A DNA stretch of 64,000 nt from Parelaphostrongylus tenuis (taxonomy: Eukaryota; Nematoda; Chromadorea; Rhabditida; Metastrongylidae): assembly GCA_019055375.1 (NCBI GenBank), contig JAHQIW010007163.1, forward strand, positions 1 through 64,000, read 5' to 3'. The translations under genes and the position numbers were made by a program. Shown here in pieces: positions 50,887 to 63,145 of this stretch (within the stretch, counting starts at the first letter, position 1; each line of letters starts with the position of its first letter). The notes under the pieces were generated by a model that was not told the origin of the DNA, did not search any database, and worked only from the letters and a program-made list of their open reading frames with translations.

Positions 50887-51482
50887 CTAGTCGTTTGATG
50901 GCTTCAATCGTAATGATTTCAATATTGAGCTTGTATCTTGGGAAAAAACATTCTCAATGCGCTGTAACAGCGAAAATAAAATTGAGTTCCTTACTTGGAG
51001 TGAATTATAGGACGTATTTACATTATCCTCTCCTCCGTTCCGCACAAATTTTTAGCTTGACCGTATTATAATTGTACAAAATACTTTATTCTATCGTTCT
51101 ATTAGTCTAGGCTTCTATCTTTGTTTCATATTGCCAAATATACACGCTTCTAAGCTTAAGTCAGCTTAGGAGCGCGAAACGTAATCTTCTTGTCGATTTT
51201 CGACGCTCTATGAAGACCTAGCGAAAAGCTGAAATTATTTTAGAATCATCTAATTCCATGATATCAAATATCTATTGGAAGTCTATTAGAAGACCGTCCA
51301 CAAGCTCTAGCTGCCTCTGTTGCGTTTCTTTAGGATGTTGCGAAAGCCCATCACATGGCCATTACACCCCTTAGCCTAGTAAAAACTGCGCGCTGAGTGT
51401 TAAACTCAATTATGTCTTCACTGCTACAACGCACTAAAAAAGCCTGCCGATTTGCCAAGATTTGAGCTATCGAATGACTACT
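50887..51482. mobile_element. Degenerate FB-B-like palindrome
   Basis: TAGTCGTTTGATGGCTTCAA at left is inverted to TTGAGCTATCGAATGACTAC at right, and GCGCTGTAACAGCG plus AAATTGAGTT at left to ACTCAATTATG and GCTACAACGC at right. Confidence 0.55.
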
Positions 51483-51866
51483 AAAAGTGTGAGAGAGGAG
51501 GGAAATCCTTGTCCCCAAGGGACTGGGAAATGGATTGAGATAACAGAATTGTGGCTATCGCGTTCAGTGAGTGTACGCAGCGTAGACACTATTGTGGGTG
51601 AGAAGGCGCTTCTCCACTGGAACACTGAATTCCAACACATGGAGTAAGATTTTCGTTTTGATAAGGTGTTGAATCTTTGGGTAAATCTCTCCAAAATAAA
51701 TAAAATATTTGGATATTCATGAAATATGCGCATGTTGATGTGTTATTACAACTCATATTTATGTTCTCTTAACACGATATTTTCTATTTAGACGGACGGA
51801 ATGAAGGCTGTACTGTTTCCTCCTTTTTACGAGTGCATTTTGTGGTTTTGAATATTCAGTTTATGC

Positions 51867-52705
51867 TTGCCAGGCGCGACTTATGAGGATATCAATGTCT
51901 GGCGGTGGACGTGGCACGACGTGCGTTCGCATATCTCTGTGTGCAACTTCCTAGACTATGTACTACGGATCTTTACTCTCCTGTATGGTACAGCTGCGTG
52001 TGCTAGCGTGTTTGAGTTACTGGAGAAACGGTACACCATCACAGCTCTTGAGTCTCCCTCTCCCTAGATTCCGTTAAAAACGAGGCTGTGCCCTCCACCT
52101 CATGCAGGGTGATAGGTAGAAACCCGACTTTTTTGCCTAGACCATTCAGAATGTCAGACAAAGTGTGACCGTGTTAGCTGACCCAGATATTCTTGCAGCA
52201 GCTGACGCTTATTTTAAGAAGCGGAAAGCTATCAGGAGCACAATGGCTAGGCAACATTCGCGACACTCCTGACGACATCTTTCCTGAGGGCTTTTTTGAT
52301 GGGGAAACCTTCTCGCCATCAGTCGTAGAACATGATTCTTCCAGGTTATCAGGTTGGTTAACCGCTGAAACGTAAGCAATCATTTCACATTATATCGTAT
52401 TCAGTTGATTCCCCTGTGAACAACCTCGTGCCTATCTATCAAGAAAACACGGAATTTTGGTCAACGTTGAGGTTGATAAGTTGTCGACCCTGGGAATTTA
52501 CAATTCGTTAATCCATAGGGTAAGAAAAAATGTGGTTAGAGTCTTCTCACAACCCGCTGTTTTTGATAGGCGCGGCGATAAGAGTGCTCTTGTAAGTCTA
52601 GATCACATGCCCAGCGATATGCGCAAATTTCATACCAAAGCAACAAACGGTGTAGGATGCTGTTTTGTTACTACTCCTGGATCCCTACAGCATATCTATC
52701 TGTAG
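51867..52705 (+). other. Unassigned coding-like stretch
   Basis: Three plus-strand frames in a row (51867-52067, 52193-52375, 52457-52705) read more like protein than the surroundings, for example SVCNFLDYVLRIFTLLYG, DDIFPEGFFDGETFSPS and VVRVFSQPAVFDRRGD. They are not in one frame, no splice scheme joins them cleanly, and I recognise no family. A decayed mobile-element gene is possible. Confidence 0.3.
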
Positions 52706-53639
52706 TTCGTATCTGTTCGTCCCAACTATTATCAGGACCCAAATGTCAGCCATAGGAAAGAACTGCATAAAAACGTGCTATTATGTACAACGAAGCATTC
52801 TGGTTGCAGTATAGCCAACTGAAATTATCGGAAATAAGAATCACATATGTGATACAATTAAATTTAATCTTCAACCAGTACTTCACTGATTCCTCATCAG
52901 TCGCTGCGATGAATCATGATTATCTGTGGATTAGCAAGGCATAAGGATTATTACCGATGCAGAACTCCAAAAAGTCTAAGACCGCTTCGTGATAAACTTT
53001 GCCTGTGATTTTTGTGAAGATTGATATGAAGACTGCTCAATCTCTAAGAGTTTAAGAATACATTTCATCACGCCATGTGTTAATCATATCTCGCCGGCTA
53101 GACGCCCAAGTAGCACGCTTCAGTTTTAGAGTTGATATTTTGTTTAAGATATACTCCATACCTCATGGATAATACTCTCACGTTTTACCACGTTTTTATG
53201 CGCTACTGAAATTGGTGGGCAAACCGATCATTCCAGGCTCTAGAGAAGGCGAAACCATCGAATTGCCAGCTGTAAGAATAAGCTGTGTAGTAAAAATCTC
53301 ATGTTTGGCTCACAAAGAAGAAACTGGGCAGTCCTCAATAGTATTTCTTGAAATAATGAGTCAGCACGAGGTTGTCATAGAAATTTGTTCAAATAACCTT
53401 TCGGCGACCTGATCTTCTCTAGAGCCGTGTTAATCGGATTCGATTGTTCACAGACGTAGCAACTCCCAGGATAGAGCTTCCTGCTAATCTCATTTTTGCT
53501 CAACTAGACAATATGTTTTCCTTGAAGCTGAAACAATTCTACACGTAAATTTCATTCACGTCGTAAAATTTTTCAAACACTCTTTGGTTCTTTTTAAGTT
53601 ATCCACTTATTCACTGGAGACTACCTATACAGAACCCCA

Positions 53640-53812
53640 CTTATAACACTTTATTTGATCTGTGATCAAATTTTTCCGGTGTGCGGTAGCCAGAACTTCT
53701 AGCATTCTATTTGTTTTTCGTCTTCTTGAACGGCGTAGAATAGTGGTTAAGCGAGTCTCCTTGCAATCTCGATGATAGCTTGGGTGTGGTGTTCCATACA
53801 CAGAGTCCTGCA
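53640..53812 (-). repeat. SINE-3 3' half
   Basis: CACTTTATTTGATCTGTG at left is the inverted 3' end; TTGCAATCTCGATGATAGC at right belongs to the body. The head is missing. Confidence 0.7.
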
Positions 53813-54964
53813 TGGGCCAGAAATAGATTGTCTTGACTCAATAAATCAGTCTGAGGTATGAAGCGAGGTCACGAGTGATCACTCGTGCTCAAAAAAACCC
53901 TTTTCTCTGCGGTTCCCAAACAATTGTTTCGGCGATGTGGCTGTTCGTTATTGCATAGAGCTAAGCACGATGAAGTGAAGCACCGCTCGAATTAAGAGAC
54001 CTTACCCGGCAGTTATGTTATATGTAAGGTGAATGCTGATTCATTTCCATCAGTCTCGATTTGTTTTCGTGACTAGAATGTATCCTGCAGCAGGCGCTAC
54101 ATAATTCATTACCCGTCACATAGCGTGTTCGTGTCTAAAAACTAACTTTCATTAAACATTAACAAAATGATTTTTTTTGAAGAAGCTGGAACGAATTGGT
54201 TATAAAAAGGTTTAATGAGGGATGATAAAGAGGCCAATTGAAAGTAGGTTTTTATGGAATTGCTACTAATGAAATATCGACTGCTGCGGGTCAGGATGGT
54301 CCGAGGAAGATGAAAATGCCGAATTGTTAAGCGAATAATGTTTTCTAAAAAACATGTATTAACTCTATAATCTAAGAAAATATTGATCATTCTGCCAGCA
54401 TTTAGTGAAGTTTGATTTCTAGGTTATTGTAATAGTTACACATTAATTGTCGTAGGCCGTTTGTTAGTTGATGTAAAGCACTTCATCTGCAACCAATGCT
54501 CAGCTATTCATTGGATATATCAGGATTACTTGCTTGAATTACTTGGACTTGGGTTACTATATCTGGATAAGATGTTATGATGAGTTTGTGACGGTTGTCG
54601 ATCAATCCAAACAATGTAATGTCCACTTCATTTGCTTATACACCGTTTTGAAGCTCTTCCTATAAGTTCCCAGTTTTTTCCTTTTGAGCAGAACACGAGA
54701 TTTTCAACGATTCATTCTGACAGCTGACGTCTTTCCTTTGCTCACATAATTTTATGACCAAGACTCAATTACTGAGCTCTCCATGCACGAAAGAACTATC
54801 ACGACGCTTTTCTTTCTGCGCAAAATATATCATAAGGAATAATAAAAGCCGCTGCTTTATCGTTATTACACCTTTTTTTTCGCATTTATCTTTTCTGTTT
54901 TTTTAAGGGTTTCACTGTTTAATCTCTTCTATGTACATGTTGATTTCTTTTTTTTCATTTCTTG

Positions 54965-55220
54965 TCACCTGTCGTCCCGTTGATCGTCGAGTGACTCGAG
55001 CGGGTACCAGCAACTCTTCCATTTTTCCCTATCGCGTGCAAGGGTAGCGCAGTGGGTCCTCCTCGCTCTAGGGCTTCGCTGAGCTTAATATCTTTCTTCT
55101 ATAGCTTTCGTGAAGAAATCGGACAAACGGGTCGATGGTCTTCCTTTAGAGCGCTTGATATTCCGAAAAAATCCAGTCGGTAACGTCTTTCGTCCATCCA
55201 GTTGAATTTTCACTAGAGTT
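54965..55220 (-). pseudogene. C-terminal end of an RTE-type retrotransposon reverse transcriptase
   Basis: The minus strand encodes GRPSTRLSDFFTKAIEERY, a stop codon, then RTHCATLARDREKWKSCW, LDDQRDD and TGA. This is the characteristic tail of RTE-clade non-LTR element polyproteins. One in-frame stop and the missing upstream part show that it is a dead, 5'-truncated copy. Confidence 0.75.
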
Positions 55221-55254
55221 TCGTTTCCGATCCATGCATTAGTATCATAAATGA

Positions 55255-55505
55255 TAAAAAGGAGAAAGCTCTCGCCGTTAATCAATACCGAGGGATGCGC
55301 CACGCATTCGCCTTCAATTTTTGGCTTTGTTTAACGTGATCAAAAATATGCAGGAACGATTCGGTCATATGATCTGGTCTTTACAATGAGTCCTGTGTCT
55401 CACCAATGCACCTAGTCGGCGCTGTTACACTCCCAAACAGATCTGCTACCAGTTCAGCGACCCCGAGAATTCCAGCTAACCACTGCGCCACATGTGCTTT
55501 TTTAT
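55255..55505 (-). repeat. SINE-1 copy next to the RTE tail
   Basis: 3' end CGTTAATCAATACCGAGGG at left, body TGGTCTTTACAATGAG, head CTAACCACTGCGCCACATG at right. Confidence 0.75.
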
Positions 55506-55913
55506 CCATTCTACACCTTTTACACAGGCGTTTAATTGCCCAAGTTTGAGCTTGCAAACTTCGGTACCCGCTGAAGCTTTGCATGATAGACCAAAAAGAA
55601 GCGAAACGTACTACCTCATGAATACAAAGAAGCAGGCTGTAGTAAGGTTTTAGTGAATAGTTTTCATTCACATCATGCAAGCACTAGAACAATACATCAA
55701 AGTCTCTTCTTTGCCTATGTCATGCTTTAAATTCTTTGGATCTTCGGGTTCATAAAAATTATGGTCTCTGCGAACTAACAAATCTCGTAATGTAGGATCT
55801 TAACTCTCTCGGAACTCTAGGCAATATTTTTGATTTCACGCGTTATTTTAGACGTTGTTGCTTGAGCGCTTGAGTTTCTTATTCATGTGAAGAAATGTGA
55901 AAAGAATCATTTT

Positions 55914-55923
55914 GGTTTTTCAG
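55914..55923 (+). promoter_or_regulatory. Possible trans-splice acceptor of the lipase-like gene
   Basis: GGTTTTTCAG ends at 55923, 40 bases before the start codon at 55964. A spliced leader could join here; a non-coding first exon further upstream is the alternative. Confidence 0.4.
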
Positions 55924-55963
55924 TAATTGGCTTCAGTGAATGTGCTTTTGCTGAGTGAATGAG

Positions 55964-58900
55964 ATGTTTCACGTGATTTTCATATATGTGGTGGCGAGGT
56001 TTCTGGCATTATCGGCTTTTGTTCATCAAGCGACTCTAGACGATGCCGTTCTCGAACATCCAAATCTTTCGGATTTTCTCTCCAGAGGTTTGTTCGTCTT
56101 GCCTTGACTCTTACCCTCATGCTTATTGTTTCGTATCATTATAGTGATAAAACTTTGTTAATGACGTCACCAATCGCTATTGTTGCACCAAAATCCCCTC
56201 ATTCTCCTCCTCCCACCCTCACCCAAAAAATGTGCTCTTTTCTGACCGGTTAACTTCAGCAGGCGTATTCGCTGGCGTGGGAACGACTCCAGCTCCTCTG
56301 CCCGCTTAGTCGCCGACTGCAGAATTGCTTTTTCTTGCAAGACCGTCCGCGAATTAGTCCAAACTTAACTGTGGGTCTTGCAACGAAAAGTGATACTGTA
56401 GCGGGCGATTTATGGGGGCAGAGGGGAAACACGCTGGTGGGCGCGCCCAGCGTGGGTCCGCGGAAGTCAGCCGGCTAAGTAGTACTTTGAACTCTTTATT
56501 TTTCTCACTTTATGCTTCATTCCAAAAGACATAGATTATTTCACTTGCCTTCATCTTCAACAAATGCTGATGATGAATGGAAAAACCGGCTCTAACTAAA
56601 TCACGGCTTGTAAATTGAGAAATAATGTCAATTTACTCACAAAGTGCGCGCACGAAATTGATATATCTTTTTCAAAACGATGGCTAAAGTTTCGGGGACT
56701 TCTTCTTCTTAAGAGCCGCTTATCAGGTTCAATATTGTTGTAGTAAGTCTTGAGACTCACACTCTACTAAGCCCGTCAAAACAGTTTTGAAGAAGGCGAA
56801 GTCATCGAAACATCACTAATCCATATTAACCCATGAAGGACGATATACACCAGTTGAGGCACACGATTGTTTGAAAGCCTTCCTCTCTGGACAAAATTCT
56901 TCTCTTAGACATTTAGTAATTATTCGAAAACACAGATACCTGCAATTTCAACGATACGTTTGATTTTTGAAAGTCTTTTTTAATTACGTTGTAGCAGAGA
57001 AAATAGAACCATTTTTCCTTTCAGTTTGCTTCATTTCCTCGCTTATATATAATGCTTTTCGCCGAACTTCATTGATTATTCGATAGACCAAATCTCGAGA
57101 CTTTCGATGCTGTAATTGATTTTCTAAAAGGTAATTACAGAGCGCTTTAAGAATGAAAACAAGATTACGTTTCACACTCAAAGTTTTTATCGTACAGAAG
57201 AGTTATATATGCACGAAAGACATATGACCATGTAGAGGAAATCATGTAGCATCAGAGTAACATAAAAATCCAGGGTTTCCTTCCCAAATGGAGAAGAAAA
57301 CCCTAATTGAACGAAAATCGCACGCCTTTTGCGAGTTCCGCTGTGCGTTCGATCAACTGCCGTCCCTAAAGTGCTGATAAAGATATACTGGTTTTTTTTT
57401 CTTACTTTCTGGCATTCTTCCAACTTTTGCACGCTCGCCAGTGAGGTGAGGTTGGACCCATGATTTCTAGTGATACTAATGAGTGAATATATGAACAGTA
57501 TTTGAAAAAGTTTAGTTCGCACTCAGCGATTTTTCCTTGATCCTTTCGCTACGGCGATAGTTTTCGGCCAACAGGGTTCGGACGGCACAACGAGCATATA
57601 GGCGTTTTTTTCATTGAAAAAAGACTTTTAAACAAGTCTCTCCAATGATATTCCATCATCTAGTAATGAAAATATCACCTTAAAAGCTTAATTTAGCAAT
57701 TAGGTACCACAATTTTTTTGAGGGTCGTCACAATCGTCGTAAGCCGTCCGAACAGCGCAGGCACGCTCGTATTGGTTTCGTGACACACCGTTAAATTTTT
57801 CATAATCTTTGTTACATAGGAGCTGCCAATTGGTAACAAAATTTCTTACAGGTAGTTATCTTGGTGAGCAGAACGTTGATTATGAGTACGATGAGCTGAA
57901 GAATCGTACTCGGCAGTCTCATCATGATAATGAAGACCGAGACGATGGAGAAGTAGATCAAGGCGACAGTGAAGTCAGTGAGGAAAGGTTGGTGGTCATC
58001 AAAGGTCATTCAGCCCTTCGTGTATCGTCTTTTTTTTCACTATCCGCTGATTTTGAAGTCCCTGCATGAGCTACATTTGTTTTCCTTTATGCTTTTGAAG
58101 GAGAAAATTTGATCCCTTTCTGTTAGACGGCAACAAATGAATACTCGACTCATTTGCTGGACAAGGATTTTTCATAGGAGTGTTAGTGATCATTCGAAAG
58201 CTTGAATCTCTGGCTAAAGCCGTACATGGCCGGTTTCTCGAAACATCTTTTTATAACACTCTAAAACGAAAATAAAATCATGTTTCACGCGAACATATTT
58301 TTTGAAGTATGGAGCTTTTTCTTTAGACTATCAGGATTCGTTTGATAGCCTGAAATTTACCGATTCCAACGCTGTGCTTTTGTCCCGAGGAAACCGTTTT
58401 TCTGCATCACATCAGGGAAAATAAGATTGATTCACATGCGCGAGCGAGTGTTCCTTGGCCAATTCACGGGCTATGTGATGGGGGCGGGAGGCGGGTCGAG
58501 GAGATCATCGATCGATGGCGCCTAAGTGAAGTGTTTCTTATTAGGAATTGTTTTTACGTTTCCGAAGAAATTCTGAATTAAACGTCTGACTGTGATGCTA
58601 GAAGATTCTCTCTACACGTTCAAGTCCTCTTCTTACTGCCAGGGAAGTAATGCTTGAATTGCACGGCCAGTGTGTTATATATTTTTATTTTTAAATTTAA
58701 CTTCCATAAAAGGTACGATCTGTACACTATGCTGAAGAAGTCCGAAGCGAAGGAATGTTATTGTGATCAGTATTTAGAAGGCAATCTTTGGAGGAGAACA
58801 GTTGGCTCTGAAGAAGGCGAACTGCGAAACGTCAGCTGTGAAATAAAGCCTAATGTAACACCTCGTGTTTTGCTTAAAGGAGAAAATCAGGAATTATATT

Positions 58901-61900
58901 GAAGCATGCCGAGGGTAATAGACATTCGGTCTTGGGAATTGTCATAAAAGGGTTTTTCATAAAGCGTACATGTAGAGCACTAGCTTGAGATTTGAGCTTT
59001 CGAATGATTACTAACACTGTTTATGAAAACTTCTTGTCCAGCATTGGCGATAGGCTTGAAAATCTGCGACTACGAAACGGAAAATAACCCCGTTTTCCTT
59101 CATGTTTTGAAGGCCGAAATTTTTTGCAGATTTGTAACTTTGGAGAGCAGTAGCAGTAATTTGGATGAAAATAATAGGTATCGAGTTGTTCTTTTGCGTC
59201 TAACTCTGACTGACCTACCTTTGTTTCTACTGTTTAACACCCTTTCCTGAAGAGCTCACCCAATTAGTCTTCTCTTCTGTTTAGACCGAAATTGTGAACA
59301 GTTTCAGAAATGAAGATCGTGGTGAGTTTATTGGTGATAGCCGAGATGGCTTCAACGAAGTGAAGCCGAATCAGCAACGAGTGGCCCCTGTTGTCGTCAT
59401 TAACAGTGCTTTCAACAACAGGTATGCCATCTCCATTCTCTATTCTTTTAGTAAAACACTTGCGAGCTGTTTCTGCTCATATTTTTTTTTTTCAATTTTA
59501 GGTTTGTAGTCTTTGTTTGTTGCAATCTTGAGTACTTTTCCGTTATCTTCACCCTCTTTGACTCCTTTGGTAAAAACGTATTTTTTGATTTTATTTGAAG
59601 TGTAAATACTCACTCAATAGCTGAAATTAGACAAAAATGAACAGTCTTTTTTATCTTTCAAAAAGCTTCTTTTTTGCGCTGTTACAGTCGAAATAAAATT
59701 CTGTTTCACATCAACGGATTTCTCGCCAGATAAGTTTTTTCCCATAAATAATCGATAACTGTTTGATAGCACATATATCAAAATTTTTGAAATATAGTTG
59801 GTTTTTGGAATGGATCACTTAGAGCGGTGTAACATTCAAAAGAAGATGGGGTTTTGCACACTGCAAAGGGTGAAATTTCGAAACATTGGCCCGGGCCCCC
59901 GCGCTATTTGCAAAGTAACGGTTATGTGCAAAACGTTATCTTCTTTTGGCTGCTACGGCGCTTTAAGTAGTCCATTCTCAAAACAATTGCATTTTATAAC
60001 TTATTGAGATTTACGCAATCGAATGATTGTTGAAATTCTAGAAAATAAGATTTCTCCAGCGAGAAATGCTTGAGTGTCAAAGCTAGTTTTATTTTCACCG
60101 TTAGAGCACATCAAGGATATCATTCTGACAACAAAGTATGCCTCCGAAATTGCCGTGATTTCAACTGTCGAACTGATATCGAAACTCTGGAAATCAAAAA
60201 CAGCGTTTTTTCAAGAGATGAAAACAAGGTGCGGAAATCGAAAGTGGTCGATATTTACGAAGCCTAATTTTCTTTTGACTGTTACAGCGTTCTAAAGAGT
60301 CCCTCCTGGAAACCTAGTACACCGTTGAAATTTCTGAGATTCGCGTCAACTAGTGATTAATGATTGTTTATGAAAAAATCTTTATCCAGCGATAAATACT
60401 TAAATGTGGAGCAAAATTTTATTTCGGCTATTACACCAAAAAGCAGGCATTCGGGAAATAAAATACATAGTTCAAATTCACTTGTTCTGAGGTATAGAAT
60501 GTCTACCAGAACGTTTTACAACAGCAAAAAGCAGGTTTTTAGCAAAGGACTCAATCAGGGTGGAGATAACGAAAAGTACCCAGTTTTGTCTCTTTTTGTA
60601 CTTTTAATGCGCTCCATGCACCATTTTTGACTTTCTGGAACTAAACTCACTGTTTCGGACGTAGCTTTATATACTTCGCAGATCTACATCTTTTTTTTTA
60701 CACCTTTCTCATGTCTCATTTGTTGTGTTATGGAAAATCGTTTTGAGCATTTCAATCTAACTATTTTTTTTACTTTTACAGCGTATTATAAATGAGATAG
60801 TTTCCAGGAAGTCTTTCGCATGTCCAAAAATTAAAACCGATTTGATGACGGGCACTTCAATTGGTGATCTTAGCCCTGAAGATATCAGAATCATCGCTTC
60901 GATGGGCGACGCATTGGCGGTATGAGTTTTTTTTTCAATTTTCACCGTAGAGTAGAGAAGAGCAAAATTGCTTTATATTTTTATTGGGAAAAAATCTGAA
61001 TTTTTCGGTCGTAAGGAACCCATGACTCGGTTCAGCGGGAGGCCACCGCGAGTCATTGTATAGGCCAGATGTGCATTCAATCACATGCATGGCGCTTCCC
61101 TCAGGGATCGATCAACGCCGAGAGCTTTATCCTTTACCCTTTAGGGAACCCATACAACAGGTCTTCCGAGTAAATCTGAAGAGAGAAAAGTCGGATAGAT
61201 CTTTAGAAATGGAGAATGCTAGGATGTAATGAAAATTTTGAGCGGGGATATATCTACGTCTGACTGATTTCCTCATGCGTTCGCGTATACCACTAATCTA
61301 ACTTGAGGATCTTCGCCACTATGAGTTTTTAGTTTAACCCCTTCTTACAGTTTGTTCGCGTTCTGCTTCCCTGATGAGGTTAATAGAAAGTTTACTGAAG
61401 AATTTCGCGTGGACATACAGTGATTCTATGCTGAAATAACTGTTCTTTCAAAGAATAAACCGATATGTCTTAGCTCGTTGTGGGCGTTACTAGTAGAAAT
61501 AGAAACCGCAAAAATCTACAGATACTTTCCATCCAACGCCAAATCTTCCATTTTGTCTTTCTGCTGTCATGGATGGTAATATATTGTTTGTCGAGAACTT
61601 GAAACATGATTTTTTTTTACTTCTCTGTTGTTGAGACTCGTGAATCGAGCATAAAAGTCTGTGGGGAACAAACGAGAGTTCCTTCAGCTGGGTATTGTTT
61701 CGTTTTGCAGCTGCCGCGTCTGTGAAACTAAAAAGTTGGGTTCATTTTCCACTTTTGAGAGATTTTGGTCAAGACACCATGACAGAACCATCACTTCGCC
61801 CCTTCATCTGGAGTGCTGCCACCCGCTCTGCCTCGCATGCAAGAGCGGCCCAATGGATTCTCCTGGCTCGTAGGGATTCGTTGAGCGCCATATCTTTCCC

Positions 61901-63145
61901 CCGGCTTTTCATAAAGAAACTGGACCATTGGGTCAGGTGGTTTTCCTGTGATGCATCTTTCGAGATATTCAGTTGGTTACGGCTCTCGTTCATCGGTTGT
62001 CGTTGGAAACCCACTACATGTCCGGCTCATCTTATCATCGAAAGCCTGGCGTGTAGAACGGCATCCTTGACTTTTTGTTTGTTGGCGCTAGAATTGCTCT
62101 CCTTCAAAATTTTCATAAAGAAAGCTGAGGGTTCTTTTACGTCGTTGAGTTCCATTTCAACTGTTTTCACTACATGGTGGTCAAGTTATTTAGACTGGTT
62201 TGGGACTATGGCCAAGGACAAATATTGAATTTCGTGGAGCTGCTTTTCCTAGCGGTGGGGACGCTACTATTGATGGCCTTGTCACCATACCAAGTAAGAC
62301 TTTCGTAATTGACTTCAGGTATAGCATAACAATATAAAGATTGTAAGTGTAGGAGAAGCTTTTCAGTTGCTGTGACAACAAAGCCAAACAATCAATATAG
62401 TCAATTTTGAGATATACTTCGTGAGTTCAATAATCACTTAATTGGTGTCTCTCATGGAATGGGTACACGAGATCAACTTCCCGAAACTCAACTCAGTGTT
62501 GCTGAGAGTGGAGCAACGACCGATATGATGCCGGAACAGGTAGTCATTATTTTTCTCTACTCTTGAGCCTTTTGACAACGAAGTATTCACTTTGTTTTAT
62601 AAAATGCACAAATTTTCTCATTATTTCGGTGCCTTAGTATCGGTAAAAGAGGTGGCAAAGCGGTGGCCTAGGCGGTGTAGCGGTAGTATGCACTCATGGC
62701 ATAGGTCTAACACGGGTTCACTTCCCGCCCGGAGTGGAGATTCTTGCATATAACTTAGACTCTTAGAATATGTGATCATAGCATTGCTTTCAGAGCGCTA
62801 TAAATGAATTGTAATAGAGGATATCTCTTATTATGACCCTATTTAGGCACGAGAACTCGTTCGACGTCTGAAAAATCTGGTAGAAGTGGATTATAGAGAG
62901 CACTGGATAATGGTCATTGTGACGATTGGTACAGAAGAGGTACACAAGGCCATGAAAACATTTCAATTGAGGGTTTTCTTTTTGACTTGTTTGCTTCAGG
63001 TCTGCTCCAGATGTACATCACCAAACTTCACTGCTCTTGTTGAAGCAGTCGACATTTTACAAAAGAACCTTCCACGAGCGTTTGTGGTACTTCTGGGGCC
63101 AATTCATGTCTCGTTTCCGCAGAAACTCAAGGGTAACTTATTGAA
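55964..63145 (+). CDS. Secreted phospholipase-B1-like (GDSL/SGNH) protein, catalytic residues lost, 3' partial
   Basis: Eight exons in phase: 55964-56087, 57852-57987, 59308-59421, 60808-60919, 62194-62293, 62412-62539, 62847-62939, 63000-63145 (953 bp); the gene continues beyond the last donor. The start encodes a signal peptide (VIFIYVVARFLALSAFV). A very acidic linker follows at about residues 42-115. Then comes the phospholipase B1 fold: SPEDIRIIASMGD, GLWPRTNIEFRG, the block II SGGD at 182-185, VTIPNILREFN and KNLPRAFVVLLGP. Active family members have GDSL, whose Ser is the nucleophile, and GGND. Here the first reads GDAL (Ala160) and the second GTEE (266-269). The C-terminal catalytic Asp-x-x-His block should lie to the right of the window. 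The gene is probably a pseudoenzyme or a decaying paralogue; frame and splice sites are intact. Introns contain palindromes, SINEs and an RTE relic. The acceptors of exons 3 and 4 were chosen by phase among alternatives. Confidence 0.87.
56240..56480. mobile_element. Short palindromic element in intron 1 of the lipase-like gene
   Basis: CCGGTTAACTTC at left and GGAAGTCAGCCGGCTAAG at right are inverted, as are CTCTGCCCGC and GGGGGCAGAGG. It is GC-richer than its surroundings and resembles the middle arms of the hairpin at 47715-48420. Confidence 0.55.
58121..59060. mobile_element. Foldback element FB-A in intron 2 of the lipase-like gene
   Basis: Left arm TTCATAGGAGTGTTAGTGAT with GCCGGTTTCTCGAAA; right arm GCTTTCGAATGATTACTAAC. 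The right half is expanded by an insert at about 58640-58920 that carries the GAAGAAGGCGAA module. Confidence 0.7.
59640..60360. mobile_element. FB-B-like element in intron 3 of the lipase-like gene
   Basis: GCGCTGTTACAGTCGAAAT at left pairs with TTGACTGTTACAGCG at right, and internal CAGCG-rich blocks recur. It is degenerate, with no open frame of note. Confidence 0.5.
61040..61145 (+). repeat. SINE-1 3' half in an intron of the lipase-like gene
   Basis: AGGCCACCGCGAGTCATTGT to CTCAGGGATCGATCAACGCC and GAGAGCTTTATCCT; the tRNA-like head is missing. Confidence 0.8.
61765..62030 (-). pseudogene. Decayed RTE retrotransposon tail
   Basis: The minus strand contains LTQWSSFFMKS and ESLRARRIHWAALA, matching the WSDFFxK and RxxRxHWATLA tail motifs of RTE elements, with several substitutions. 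It lies just before exon 5 of the lipase-like gene. The 177-codon frame on the plus strand here is an antisense shadow. Confidence 0.6.
62663..62750 (+). repeat. SINE-2 tRNA-like copy in an intron of the lipase-like gene
   Basis: CTAGGCGGTGTAGCGGTAG and CACGGGTTCACTTCCCGCCC have good A/B-box spacing, and a GCATATAACTTAG tail follows. Confidence 0.7.

Larger units (their letters stand above)
44493..55963. other. 11.5 kb gene-poor region made of repeats and transposon relics
   Basis: No gene with family support was found. Individual SINEs, mariner pieces, palindromes and an RTE tail are listed separately. The least explained stretches are 49500-50860, 52710-53620 and 54000-54960, where I see only AT-rich sequence without recognisable features. 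Confidence 0.55.

Noticed and set aside
61695..62228. Longest open frame of the window (177 codons, plus strand)
   Set aside because: Its left part is antisense to an RTE tail and its right part overlaps exon 5 of the lipase-like gene in another frame; no domain is visible.
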